Positions 1 through 9,765 of a DNA stretch of 15,064 nt are shown here, piece after piece. The stretch spans positions 1-15,064 of the forward strand of contig JAQIWT010000796.1 of NCBI GenBank assembly GCA_034696485.1, in the 5' to 3' direction. Below the pieces are notes generated by a model. The model was not told where the DNA came from. It was given only the letters and a program-made list of their open reading frames with translations, and searched no databases. Position numbers and translations under genes: made by a program. The stretch comes from Isohypsibius dastychi (taxonomy: Eukaryota > Tardigrada > Eutardigrada > Parachela > Isohypsibiidae). The first letter of the stretch is position 1, and every line of letters starts with the position of its first letter.

Positions 1-154
1 TAACCGTTGCGCAACAGCACGTGAATGCACAGAGGCAGATCGGCACCGGAAGTCGTCAGCGAAAAGAAAAACACACAAATCGACTGTTCGCAAAAATTTT
101 GAAACCGTGTAATCTCTTTTTCCGAAATTTCCACGGTTCCAAAAAATAGGAAAA
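1..154. other. 3' flank of the WWOX-like gene
   Basis: Short flank downstream of the WWOX-like stop codon. I see no convincing reading frame and no canonical AATAAA on the minus strand here, so the polyadenylation site of the neighbouring gene is not assigned. Confidence 0.4.
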
Positions 155-1838
155 CTACGTATTAATTTTGTCGGAATTGATCCGATCACCTAGCATTTTT
201 TGGCACATTTTCCACAACACGACTTGAAGGTGCTCATCTAGAGCTAGCTCACTTGGCTCGCAGAGCCAACAGTTATTCCAATATTTACCACCCGTTTGGC
301 CGAGATCTCTTGAAGTTGCGCAAAGAACTGTCGTAGCAGCTCCTTGATCAAGTGATTTGGTGAATGGGCTAACCAACGCGAACAGCAGCTTCCAAACCCA
401 CCAGGCCCGAACAATCCCAGTGTACATCATATTTCCTGGGTGAAGTGAATAAAACGTGATCCCGTCTTTCCCCCAAATGCGTTGAAGGTAGTTGGACAGG
501 AGGATCTGATAAAGTTTGGTGTTGTTGTATTGCGACCACGCAGAATAAAGGTCAGCTTGAGGTGAAAGCACTGATTCCGACAGTGTATCGGAGGACACGT
601 TCGCTGCTCTGAAAAACGAATATTGATACTCGAGCGGAACAAAAATCACTATCCAAGAAGTATCAAACGTTTAAAAAATAATTATGGTAGTCTGCAATTG
701 TTTGAAGAAGCTCCCACATCCGGATGAAAAAATTACCTGTGTGATTCGCTTGTCACGAAGATTACACGAGATGGTCTTGACTGGACCAATAAAGGTTTTA
801 ATAAAATCAGGAGATATAGCTGAGCCAGCACGTTGACCTGAAACATGCTTTCGAAACCATCCATAGTGGTTTCGTGAGGCACTCCGAACACACCGGCATT
901 CAAAATCAGACAATGTAGTGGCCTGCAAAAATTATGGGATCTTGATAAGCAACAACAAGGAGAAACAAGAAAACTTACAATTGCTTTGAAATCAATCTTT
1001 CAGCGAAATATCGTACACTGTCCAAGGAACAGAGATCCAAAGGAACAAAATCCACTTGTGCATTCGGATACTGATGCTGAAGATCGCGGGTCAAGTCAGT
1101 GGCAGCCGAAATATTCCGTCCGGTGAAAACGACATGAGCGTTATGTCTGGCGAGTGCACGAACAGTTGCTGCACCTGGAAAGAAATTTATAATCTGAATA
1201 CTGACAGATTTCGTTCCCGTCCTGTTTTCTGAATTACGCTAATTTATTGCGTGAAACAAAACGTACCGACCCCAGAAGTTCCGCCCGTTACAAGGTAAGT
1301 TTTCCCACTCAAATCGACTGAGTTTAGCACCTGGTCCGCTGTCGAATTCGCGTCAAAGATTTGTTGTAGTGCTGTGGTCATCTTTGTGGAATCGTTCGTG
1401 ATCACAGAATTTCTAAGCCTCGGATCCTCGTAAGTTGTAGATTGTTCAATATGACTACATAACATTCGTTTGGTGAATAAAAGGTGAAGCAAACGCAGCA
1501 GACTTGGTAAATGCATTTACTTGACAAATACAATTTCTCCTTGATCCGAAACAATCCTTTCCCATCCGAATGGAAGAGCTGCAGAAAAAGATTGCTGGAA
1601 TCGAACGGTTGTACGAGCAAAGAACGTTCTGAGCTCACCTCCACTGGTCTGAAATGTTTGTTTCGTATGAGGGTGTTCGGGCTGGATTTCGTGTTGCTTT
1701 GAGCTACAATCTTCGACATCGAGGAATGAGATATACGACTTGGATAAAGAGATACGCGGACTTGACTCACCAGACGAACAATATACTACCGTCGTCATAA
1801 ACTCTCGGAACAAAATCCTTCCCAATTGTAGATTCCAT
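155..1838 (-). CDS. WWOX: WWOX-like WW-domain oxidoreductase (7 exons, complete)
   Basis: Spliced model (minus strand): 1838-1771, 1703-1639, 1578-1521, 1454-1267, 1174-979, 922-737, 608-155; all introns are GT-AG and 56-128 bp; product 404 aa (human about 414). The ATG at 1838 follows an in-frame TGA. Residues 7-34 align with WW1 of WWOX but both signature tryptophans are replaced (Phe9 and Pro31). Residues 46-76 form WW2 (LPFGWE ... TTYEDPRL), with Tyr at the second Trp position as in human WWOX. The SDR domain follows: glycine motif TGGTSGVG at 120-127, an NAG motif near 200, Ser in FVTSESH near 250, and catalytic YNNTK at 281-285. HPGNMMY and the C-terminal PFTKS..QGAATTV block are typical of WWOX. 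Family knowledge: a tumour-suppressor SDR that binds PPxY proteins through WW1 and acts in redox and lipid metabolism. Inference: the enzyme core is intact but PPxY binding through WW1 is doubtful. It is divergent from the SLC37 gene. Confidence 0.93.
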
Positions 1839-2928
1839 ACAACTGCATATCAGTATTCAGAACGGAGAAGAAAGCGATGAAAATACTGGTTTTGAATTTG
1901 AACTTCGAGATTCGACCAACGATTTTTCGAATTCATATCGTGAGAACGATGTGGCGGGTAGCACATGGTAATCCGCCAGCGGTCGAATCAATCAAATAGA
2001 TACACAATTGTATAATAGACACACCCTCAACCCCTCATCCGCCTGGCCCGTTGGTCAAGCTGAATCATATCGTATCTAGATGAGTATCCCAAGCTGACCA
2101 CTAACCAGTGTCCAGTCATGATTTCCGCAGAATGTTTTGGTTTACGGGAAATACATTTGGAATCTTCGTAATCATCTCTCGACGAGAGACTGGGCAGACA
2201 TGTGGTCAGCCTCCGGCTGATACTTGCCTAAAGCATATCAGACCCTCTCTCTTGACCACATTACTCCGTGCTGTGATTTCGAATTCGCTGTCTCACTGTT
2301 CGGAAATGACCGGACTGCACCACTATTTTCACTTCGCCTTTCCATATCACGATTTTCGCACTTCTCTCAACAAACGGATATTGGAAGAAACCCCATTACC
2401 ATTCTTCTATGGCTAGGATGGTTTTGGCGGGTGATGTTTCTCGTCTGCTTCTCCCATCATCGTCTTATATGAGACTGTCGTTTGAATTCATTATGGACAA
2501 TTCTGGACTTATGTGCACGGAGCGGCGCATCAAAACTTTCGCCATGAGTTTCCTAAATTCTGAAAGCGCTTGTTTATGTCCCATTACAATCAATCGCCCC
2601 TGACAGGATAAACCACATCTGATCGAATTCGAAGGATAACCTATTCCAAGCTAACAAAGTACTAAGGAAGCTGGTAAGATATACGTTCCATTTGTTTATT
2701 TTCCGATTGTGTCGGCGAAAAATACACCGATTGTCAAGAAAACAGGTTAAAAGAAAACTGATGACAGATTGTATTCTCAACAAGGTGTTTGATGATGAAT
2801 TTCTATTTTACGCGTAAACATTCAATGTTCAGTAAGCTTAACCCATTTCTACTTCAAAAGCCACGAGGCGACCATCATTTACTTCCTACAATCCGTTAAC
2901 TTGTTTTCAGATCAGAAATCCTGACAAA
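1839..2928. other. Divergent intergenic region between the WWOX-like and SLC37-like genes
   Basis: About 1.1 kb between two head-to-head genes, so it should hold both promoters. Open frames inside it (for example plus strand 2108-2416) start at non-ATG codons and resemble no family I know. A pyrimidine-rich tract ending in CAG at about 2901-2910 lies 18 bases before the SLC37 start codon and looks like a 3' splice site. It could close a 5'UTR intron or be a trans-splice acceptor. No TATA box or tRNA was identified. Confidence 0.5.
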
Positions 2929-4846
2929 ATGCGAGTGCACGGAGTATCCCCCATCGGCCAAACGGCAAAAGCTCCTGAAAATACCAAGAAGATTCCATGG
3001 GGTGTCCTGTTCTTGCGCTACATCCGGTTGCCGTCCCCCTTTAGCCGGGTGGTCACTTACCGGATTTCCATTTTATTATTGACGTATCTTTTCTACGTTA
3101 ATTATCATCTGGCCCGACGTCCCTTTGGTGTGGTGAAAAATGTTCTTCGGCAAAGCTGCCCCAATGTCACTCTGGCGAACGGGACAGAAAGGTCATCTGC
3201 CGGAAACCAAACCTGTGCTTGGGTTCCATTCGATCAAAATAGCCAAAAATTGTTTTCCGCACTTGATTTTGTTTACCGGTTTTTCTACGCTGCTGGGATG
3301 ATTGTTGCTGGTTACATCGCCGAAAGAACGGATCTGCGATTATTCATCACGTTCGGAATGATCTTCTCCGGATTATTCGCAATCTTGAATGGAATGGCGT
3401 ATTTCTGGGATATCCATGCGTTTTCGTTTTTTGTCGTCGCTCAGTTTTTCGGCGGAATTTTCCAGGTAGTTATATATGCTAGAACAAATTAATATATTAT
3501 CTGACTTATATATTTTTCAAGGGCACTGGATGGCCGGCCGTGGTTCCTCTGATGGGAAACTGGTTTGGGAAATACAGGCTCGGTTTCATCTTTGGGATTT
3601 GGAATTCGCACACGTGTATCGGAAATATTCTTGGAGCGGTAATTGCTGGAGTTTGGGTAAACCACGAATGGGGATACTCATTTGTGGTTCCGGGCTTGAT
3701 GATCATAGCGTGCGGAATCATCGCCTATTTATTTGTGGTGGTTCACCCGAATGATGTCGGACTTCCGGCGGCTGACCATTTTGACGACTCCGTGAATACT
3801 ACGACAGTGTGCGAAGAAACGGAATCGAGAATTGTTGAACAAGTGGAACCTGTTGAGAAAGCACCGGATGCTCTTCACGAGATCGACAAGAATCCGATTT
3901 CCATGTGGAATGCTTGTAAAATCCCAGGAGTTGTTGAATTTTCGTTGTGCTTGTTCTTTTCCAAAGCAGTCTACTACACATTCTTCTTCTGTAAGCAATT
4001 GTGTACCAGCTCCCGAAGTCATGTCAATTGTTAATTTGTTGTTATTTTTAAGGGCTTCCGGTGTACATCAAAGTCAAAACGAGTGTGGACAACCACATTG
4101 CCGCGGACATTTCGGCGGTGTTTGATGCCGGCGGAATACTTGGAGGTAATTAATTGAATTTTCTTGTGACAAGTAATTCGATTTTATCTTCGACATTTCT
4201 TCTCATGGTTTACTTTTTCAGGAATAATTGCCGGTGCTGTCTCCGATGCTACAGGTGAGTTTTGAAATTTGTGATATAATTTCATTTACATATGTATGTG
4301 ATTGGATAACGATCCGTTTTCTCCAGGTGGTGCGGCAACAGTTTGTGGTTTTATGTTCGTTCTGGCAATTCCGTCCCTGTACTGCATGGTGCTCTACGTT
4401 GAGAAAGGAATCACCGTGATGATCATCTTGCTCGTCATCACCGGGTTGTTCATCAATGGCCCTTATGCATTGATAACCACCGCCGTATCAACGGACCTTG
4501 GTACGCGACCTAGTCTTACAAAGAACAAAAAGTCCTTGGCTACAGTGGCAGCCGTGATTGATGGGATGGGATCGCTGGTAAACTATTCAGCGTCCGTTTT
4601 CTATGCAGTCTGACTCATGTGTTGAATTTACTGTAGGGCAGCGCTTTTGGACCACTGGGTGCAGGGCTTCTGGCGGAATACGGATGGGATGCAGTTTTTT
4701 ATTATTTAATAATCGCCCAGATAATAGCTTTGCTTTGTCTCACGCGTCTTATTTATCGGGAAGTTCTCCACTGGCTCAGAATTCGACGAGATGCCAAATC
4801 GAATTCCGAGAACCGCGATTCACCGATGGAGAGTTACAGCAGGTAG
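2929..4846 (+). CDS. SLC37A2: SLC37A1/A2-like sugar-phosphate/phosphate exchanger (6 exons; alternative 3' exon possible)
   Basis: Exons: 2929-3465, 3522-3990, 4053-4145, 4222-4254 (33-nt exon), 4327-4577, 4637-4846; introns are 56-76 bp, all GT-AG; product 530 aa, close to human SLC37A1/A2. The start follows an acceptor-like site at 2910. It is a 12-helix major facilitator. Blocks matching SLC37A1/A2 include FYVNYHLARRPFGVVK (TM1), a glycosylatable luminal loop ending CAWVPFDQN, GMIVAGYIAERTDLR, TGWPAVVPLMGNWFGK, GIWNSHTCIGNILG, IPGVVEFSLCLFFSK and GPYALITTAVSTDLGT. SLC37A3 is a poorer match in the loop and the EFSLCL block. Family knowledge: ER-membrane antiporters swapping glucose-6-phosphate for inorganic phosphate; A1 and A2 are not the main microsomal G6P transporter. 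Choice among A1 and A2 is inference. The last codon and stop (AGG TAG) overlap a strong donor consensus, so a longer isoform is likely (see 5017-5095). Confidence 0.92.
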
Positions 4847-5016
4847 GTTAGGAGAACATCGTTTTAGAAAATATAAATCACCAAATTATATTGAATTGAG
4901 TTGTGTTTAATATTGAACACCGAATTAAAATAGATGTACAGAATTAATATAAACGACCGAAATTATAGCAAATTGAATTAAATATTAAATGGCTAAACAG
5001 AAATCTTTCTTTGCAG

Positions 5017-5095
5017 TGGCGGAGGTAGGGTTGTAGTCACCGATGTAGCGAAGTGGAACGAAGTTGAGAAACCTTTCGGGTCACCGAAACTATAA
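5017..5095 (+). other. Probable alternative terminal exon of the SLC37-like gene
   Basis: A donor AG|GTAGGT at 4842/4843 overlaps the exon-6 stop, and a pyrimidine-rich acceptor TTTCTTTGCAG ends at 5016. Splicing the 174-bp AT-rich interval 4843-5016 keeps the frame and adds about 26 residues (starting SGGGRVVVTDV, ending PFGSPKL) before TAA at 5093-5095, giving about 555 aa. The added tail resembles no motif I know. If unspliced, this is simply 3'UTR. The sharp change from AT-rich to mixed composition at 5017 favours a real exon. Confidence 0.5.
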
Positions 5096-5132
5096 CCGGA
5101 CTTCAACTATCGGTAATGTGATGACCGAAAGG
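5072..5132. repeat. Short inverted repeat (hairpin-forming)
   Basis: cctttcgggtca at 5072-5083 is complementary to tgaccgaaagg at 5122-5132 with one bulged base and a 38-base loop. It spans the stop of the possible SLC37 terminal exon and the following spacer, so it could fold in a 3'UTR. Short enough to be chance. Confidence 0.35.
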
Positions 5133-5189
5133 TCACCAAAGGTGCTGAGTGCTGACAGTTCGCACGGTGCAAAAACAGCACGAGACTAA

Positions 5190-5375
5190 CTATTGTCTGC
5201 GATTTCGCTGAAGCATTTGGCGATAGATTTTGATGATTTTCCAAATTTACAAGATGTTCCTGCATGCCTGAAGTACTTCAAATCCTTGGATTCGAGTGGG
5301 CAAGAAAAGTTTCTCAAACGTCTTCAAGACGCAGTTCGGACCCACGTTGAATCAAAACAAAATTCAAAACATTAA
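5190..5375 (+). other. Unassigned open segment without a start codon, possible orphan terminal exon
   Basis: An open frame of about 60 codons runs from just after an in-frame TAA (5187-5189) to TAA at 5373-5375. The peptide is amphipathic and charged (IDFDDFPNLQDVPACLKYF ... QEKFLKRLQDAV) and looks more protein-like than random spacer, but it has no ATG at all. It could be the last exon of an SLC37 isoform: for example an AG before position 5300 has the right phase to join the donor at 4842. It could also be a displaced exon, or chance. ATTAAA at 5371-5376, overlapping its stop, may be a polyadenylation signal for the plus-strand unit. I do not recognise the peptide. Confidence 0.25.
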
Positions 5376-5403
5376 AATCAATATTATGGTTGAAAATTCA
5401 CAT

Positions 5404-7254
5404 CTATTCTTTGTGATATGTGGCATTTAAAATTCCAGGGGTGATTTGCAGTTCTTTCAGTTCCAAGTCATTTAACATTACATGTTTTTCCGCCCGTGAA
5501 TCCGCTTTGCCGAAAACTTCATCCATGTGCTCCAGCGACTTCCCTTTGGTTTCCGGAACGAAAAACAGGACAAACAGAGCCATTAGGAAACCCATACTTC
5601 CAAATATCTGACAAAAGAATCAACCGTAAATAAATACTTGGAAAAACTAGATGAAGCCATACCAAATAAGTGTAAAACATGATCGTTTCAAGGAATAACG
5701 GTGCGATCTTAGCGATGACTGCGTTCCATGCCCAGTTCGAAACCGTGCATACTGCTATCCCTTTAGCTCGACAACTCATGGGAAATATTTCTGAACAATA
5801 CACCCAAACAACAGGACCCCAGGTTGCGGCAAAAGCGATTGTGAAAAGGTACAGACATATCAACGCTAGCCAAGACAGACCCTGGGCTTTCGGAATTAAT
5901 CCCACAAATCTGAAAAAATCCCCAGATTTGGTCCAGGCTCGAACGAATCTATAGACATGTCACTTACAAACAAATTCCGTAATGTGCAATACCCATGGCA
6001 AAGCCGCCAATCACCATCAACTTCTTTCGCCCAATTTTCTCCACGAGCCACATTCCAGGAAACGTGGCTACTACGTTGACAACTGCAGTTATGATGACAA
6101 AGGTCACGGATGAGGATACCGCGTTGAAACCCATCGCTGTGAATAAGAACGCTGCGTAGTACATCACAACGTTGATACCGGTCCATTGCTGGAAGAACTG
6201 GAGTATAATTCCGATGGCCAAGCGGTTTCTGATGCCGCTTCTTAGAAGATCCAGCCAACCAACATGACCTTCCAACTTCTCCGCATCCACTTCCGATTTT
6301 ATCGCAGAGTATTCGTCCAGAACTGCTTTTGAAGAGTCCGGTTGGTCCAGCAGTTTTGCGAGGATCTGGGAACGACGTTTTTTAACTCGACCATTCAGTT
6401 ACCTTTTTATTGTTTACAAATTTAATGTGAGTAAATTTAGCACTTGGGTGTTTGTTTTCCAGCGCCCCTACCTGTGTCGCTTCAGAGTCTCTTCCTTTAT
6501 CAACTAACCACCTTGGAGAGAACGGAAGAGCCATAATCAGCCCCGTAAAAATAACAGCCGGAACCAGCTGCATTCCCATGGCGAGTCTCCATTCGATATC
6601 ACCTTTCAACGTAGACAGAAGAATGGCATTGATACACGAAGCAACCAGAATGCCAATGGTGATCATGAGTTGGTACATGGATATCAATCTTCCCCGTACG
6701 TCTGTCTTTGCGGTTTCCGAGATATACAAAGGTACCGCTGCTGACATCTGTGAAACCACATCTTCAGCTAACATTTTTATTGACAATGTGACCGGAGAAT
6801 ACGTACTAAACCAACTCCAACGCCGCTGACAATCCGACCGGCGTATAAGGTTCCGATGTCAGAAGATCCAGTCTGCATAGCTCCGCCGATCAGAAATGCC
6901 ACGGATCCTATGAAAATCGAATATTTGCGACCGAGGGAGTCCAAGAGTAGCCAGGAAATCGCTGCTCCAAGAACACATCCCATTAAGAATGAAAATGTAA
7001 TCCATCCCGAAATTTGTTTATTCTGGGCAGTTTCTACGATAGTTCCATTGAGTCCATGCTCCCGCAGACCGAAAAGTGTGCCAAAACTGTCCATGACGAG
7101 GATCTGACTGAAAACAAAATAAGTTTGCAAATACAGATTTTTGTGCTGTATTACAGCAAAGCAAGCCTCACTCGATAATCCCGATTTCATAGCCAAAAAG
7201 GAAGCCCCCCATTGCCGATGCAAGAGCCACAAGAGATCCGTAAAAGCGGCCCAT
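5404..7254 (-). CDS. Sugar-porter family MFS transporter, fungal/plant-like, copy A (6 exons)
   Basis: Exons (minus): 7254-7172, 7107-6807, 6747-6472, 6365-5968, 5909-5663, 5607-5404; introns are 55-106 bp; product 502 aa, normal for 12-TM sugar porters. Motifs: GGFLFGYE in TM1, glycosylatable NGT in the first outer loop, GRK after TM2, [26 protein letters not shown] at 204-209, QQWTGIN at 279-285, [24 protein letters not shown], and [16 protein letters not shown] from 453. FSPRWL (animal GLUTs usually have PESPR) and the [16 protein letters not shown] ending resemble fungal hexose/quinate-type porters. Inference: plasma-membrane monosaccharide uptake, probably proton-coupled; substrate unknown. 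It is tail-to-tail with SLC37 and in tandem with copy B, with matching intron positions, so the two arose by local duplication. The tail after EVFG differs from copy B. Confidence 0.92.
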
Positions 7255-7876
7255 GTTTTATTCCAAAAGAAAACCTCAGTCAGTTGCACGATATGCGGAA
7301 TAATGACAATGTTATTCCGGCGTTTGGTCAAATATCTCAAAAGTCAACGGAATTTCGCCGAGAGCACAGTAGCCGGATCAGTAGTGACCAAACCAGATGA
7401 CCCACTGAAGACAATAGGTACAATCTACGCGAAACCGTGAAAGTTACCAGTCACGTCCTGAAGCATCGTATTCTGCGATGAATGAACATCGCATTTTGTC
7501 ACGAAACAGTCAATAATCGCCGATGTCCGCAAAAAAATGTGAGTAAACCGATTATTATAAATTGCTAAATCTGCCGTAAAATTACCGCATTTCACCAAGT
7601 CAAACCGTAGAAGTGAACCATCAGCATATTCGATGTCGAACTTCCAATGTTTGTCAAACCTTTGACTAGAAGACGAGTTACAAACTCAGAAAGCGCTCAG
7701 GTTAAAACAGCGTGAAAAAACGATGGCGTAAATTCTGAAACATTTCATTTGGAAAACTGTCTGAAAACCATTTTATATATAAGCGTCGCATTCGAGCAAG
7801 AATCACGGAATTCATTTCTCAACTCAAGTATCCAGGAACAGTGATGCCGGTCGATTCCTCTGATGTTTCACAGGCA
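7255..7876. other. Spacer between the tandem sugar porters (promoter region of copy A)
   Basis: 622 bp upstream of the copy A start codon and downstream of copy B. It should contain the copy A promoter and the copy B 3'UTR. A TATA-like tract, ttttatatataag, lies at 7771-7783 and reads as TATATAAA on the minus strand. It is about 520 bp from the copy A ATG, so it would need a long or spliced 5'UTR. No supported gene or transporter remnant was found. Confidence 0.4.
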
Positions 7877-9765
7877 TTACACAACTGGACGTCCTTGCGA
7901 TGTTCCTAGTTGCAAATGATTCGAGTTCGCGATGTCGATTTGTTTCTTTTTGAAATTCGGCTTCCCGAACAGTTCATCCATTTGTTCCAACGACTTTCCC
8001 TTGGTTTCCGGAACCAGAAAAAGACCAAACAGCCCCATAAGGATACCCATTGTACCGAATATCTGGCGGAGGGCAACGTGCTAATTGTCGAACTGTTATG
8101 CAGCATTAATTAAAACAAGAATTACCAGATAAGTGTAGAACCCAATTGCCTCAAGGAATAAAGGCGACACTTTCGATATCACTGCATTCCAAACCCAGTT
8201 TGATACAGTACATATCGCGATTCCTTTCGCTCGACAATTCATTGGAAAGATTTCGGACTGATAAACCTATACATCAAATATACATTAATAAGTATCTATG
8301 AATCTACAGCTTAAATCTGAAATATCTCACCCAACAAACTGGACCCCAAGTTGCAGCAAAAGTAATCGTGAATATGTACAAGAAGATCAGAGCGGGCCAC
8401 GAAAGTTCCGGTACTTTCGGAGAAAGTCCCACAAACCTGAAAACTCATAATGACGTAATTAATAAACAACCACGAAAAAAATGTTCTTACAAGCAAATTG
8501 CATAATGCGAGAAGCCCATCGTGAATCCACCGATTATCATGAGCTTCTTCCGTCCGATCCGTTCAACCAGCCACATTCCAGGAAATGTAGCCAACACAAC
8601 GACGACCCCAATAATTATCACAAAGGTCACCGATGACGAGACTGAGTTGAAACCCATAGCGGCGAATAAAAACGCTGCGTAGTACATGACAAAATTGATC
8701 CCGCTCCATTGATAAAAGAACTGGAGTATAATTCCAATAGCCAAGCGGTTTCTGATTCCACGTTTTAGCAAGCCCAACCATCCAACCTCTCCCTCAAGTT
8801 TCTCAGCTTCCGCCTGAGATTTAATCGCCCGATACTGCTCCTGGACGATTTTGGAAGATTCCGGTTGATTTAGCAATTTCGCAAGAACCTGCAAACATCT
8901 CAGATTGAATTCGCAGTTTTTGAACGTATGAACTAGGAACAAAGAATACGACCATGTTTTCAGTTTTTATTTCCAATCTTGATCATACCTGAATCGATTG
9001 CTGGTGTCTTCCTTTGTCAACCAGCCACCGGGGAGAAAATGGTAGAAACGTAATCAGTGTTGATAAAATGGCTGCTGGAATCAGCTGCATTCCTAAAGCC
9101 ACTCTCCATTCCGTATTTCCGGTAAGCGTAAATATTATAATGGTATTCACACATGATGCACCGAGTATCCCAAAACAAAGCATCAGCTGATACATTGAAA
9201 TCAGCCTTCCTCGAACATTCGTTTGCGCAGTTTCCGAAATGTACAGCGGCACGGAAGCTGATATCTGAAAAACAAAAAAACACTGACCTTTTTTTAGATT
9301 ACTCAAACTTACACTGGTTGACGTACAAGTCCAACGCCGATGCCGCTGACAAAACGACCGGCATATAGAGTTCCAATGTGCGAAGCTCCAGTTTGCATAG
9401 CGCCACCGATCAGAAACGCCAACGCACCGATGAAGATGGAGAACTTGCGACCGATAGAGTCCAGAAGTGTCCATGAAACTGCCGCTCCCAGAACGCTGCC
9501 CATGAGAAACGAGAATGTTACCCAGCCGGAAATATGTTTGCTTTGTGAAGTTTCCTGGATAGTCCCATTGAAACTGAATTCGCGCAATCCGAAAAAGATT
9601 CCAAAACCATCCATAACGAGGATCTGACTGAAAAATGCAAAACCACTTTATGAAATTTGAAACTGAGAACTATTTCAATTACTCTATCATTCCGAGTTCA
9701 TAACCAAATAGGAACCCTCCGATAGCCGAAGTGATTGCGACCATATATCCGTAAAACTGACCCAT
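7877..9765 (-). CDS. Sugar-porter family MFS transporter, fungal/plant-like, copy B (7 exons)
   Basis: Exons (minus): 9765-9683, 9627-9327, 9264-8989, 8888-8491, 8436-8331, 8266-8126, 8062-7877; introns are 54-100 bp; product 496 aa. The first four exons have exactly the same lengths as copy A (83, 301, 276, 398 nt). The fifth exon of copy A (247 nt) is split here into 106 + 141 nt by an intron at 8267-8330. Motifs: [11 protein letters not shown] loop, LDSIGRK, VPLYISE, FSPRWL, YQWSGIN at 279-285, [42 protein letters not shown]. Over the 78 residues from the QFF of that motif to ICL, 63 match copy A by eye. Tyr279 replaces the first Gln of the QQxxGIN motif, whose glutamines bind sugar in GLUT/XylE structures. 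The C-terminal tail is unrelated to that of copy A. Likely a monosaccharide transporter, perhaps with altered specificity. Confidence 0.92.

Noticed and set aside
1967-1995. tRNA B-box-like string ggtcgaatc
   Set aside because: It does not match GGTTCRANNCC and there is no A box or acceptor stem at the right spacing.
2108-2472. Plus-strand open frames in the WWOX-SLC37 spacer
   Set aside because: They begin at non-ATG codons, overlap each other in different frames, and the peptides look random with no family resemblance.
6452-7107. Plus-strand open frames antisense to sugar porter copy A (with counterparts at 9153-9627 in copy B)
   Set aside because: They are codon-bias shadows of strongly supported minus-strand exons; similarity between the two loci is explained by the duplicated transporters.
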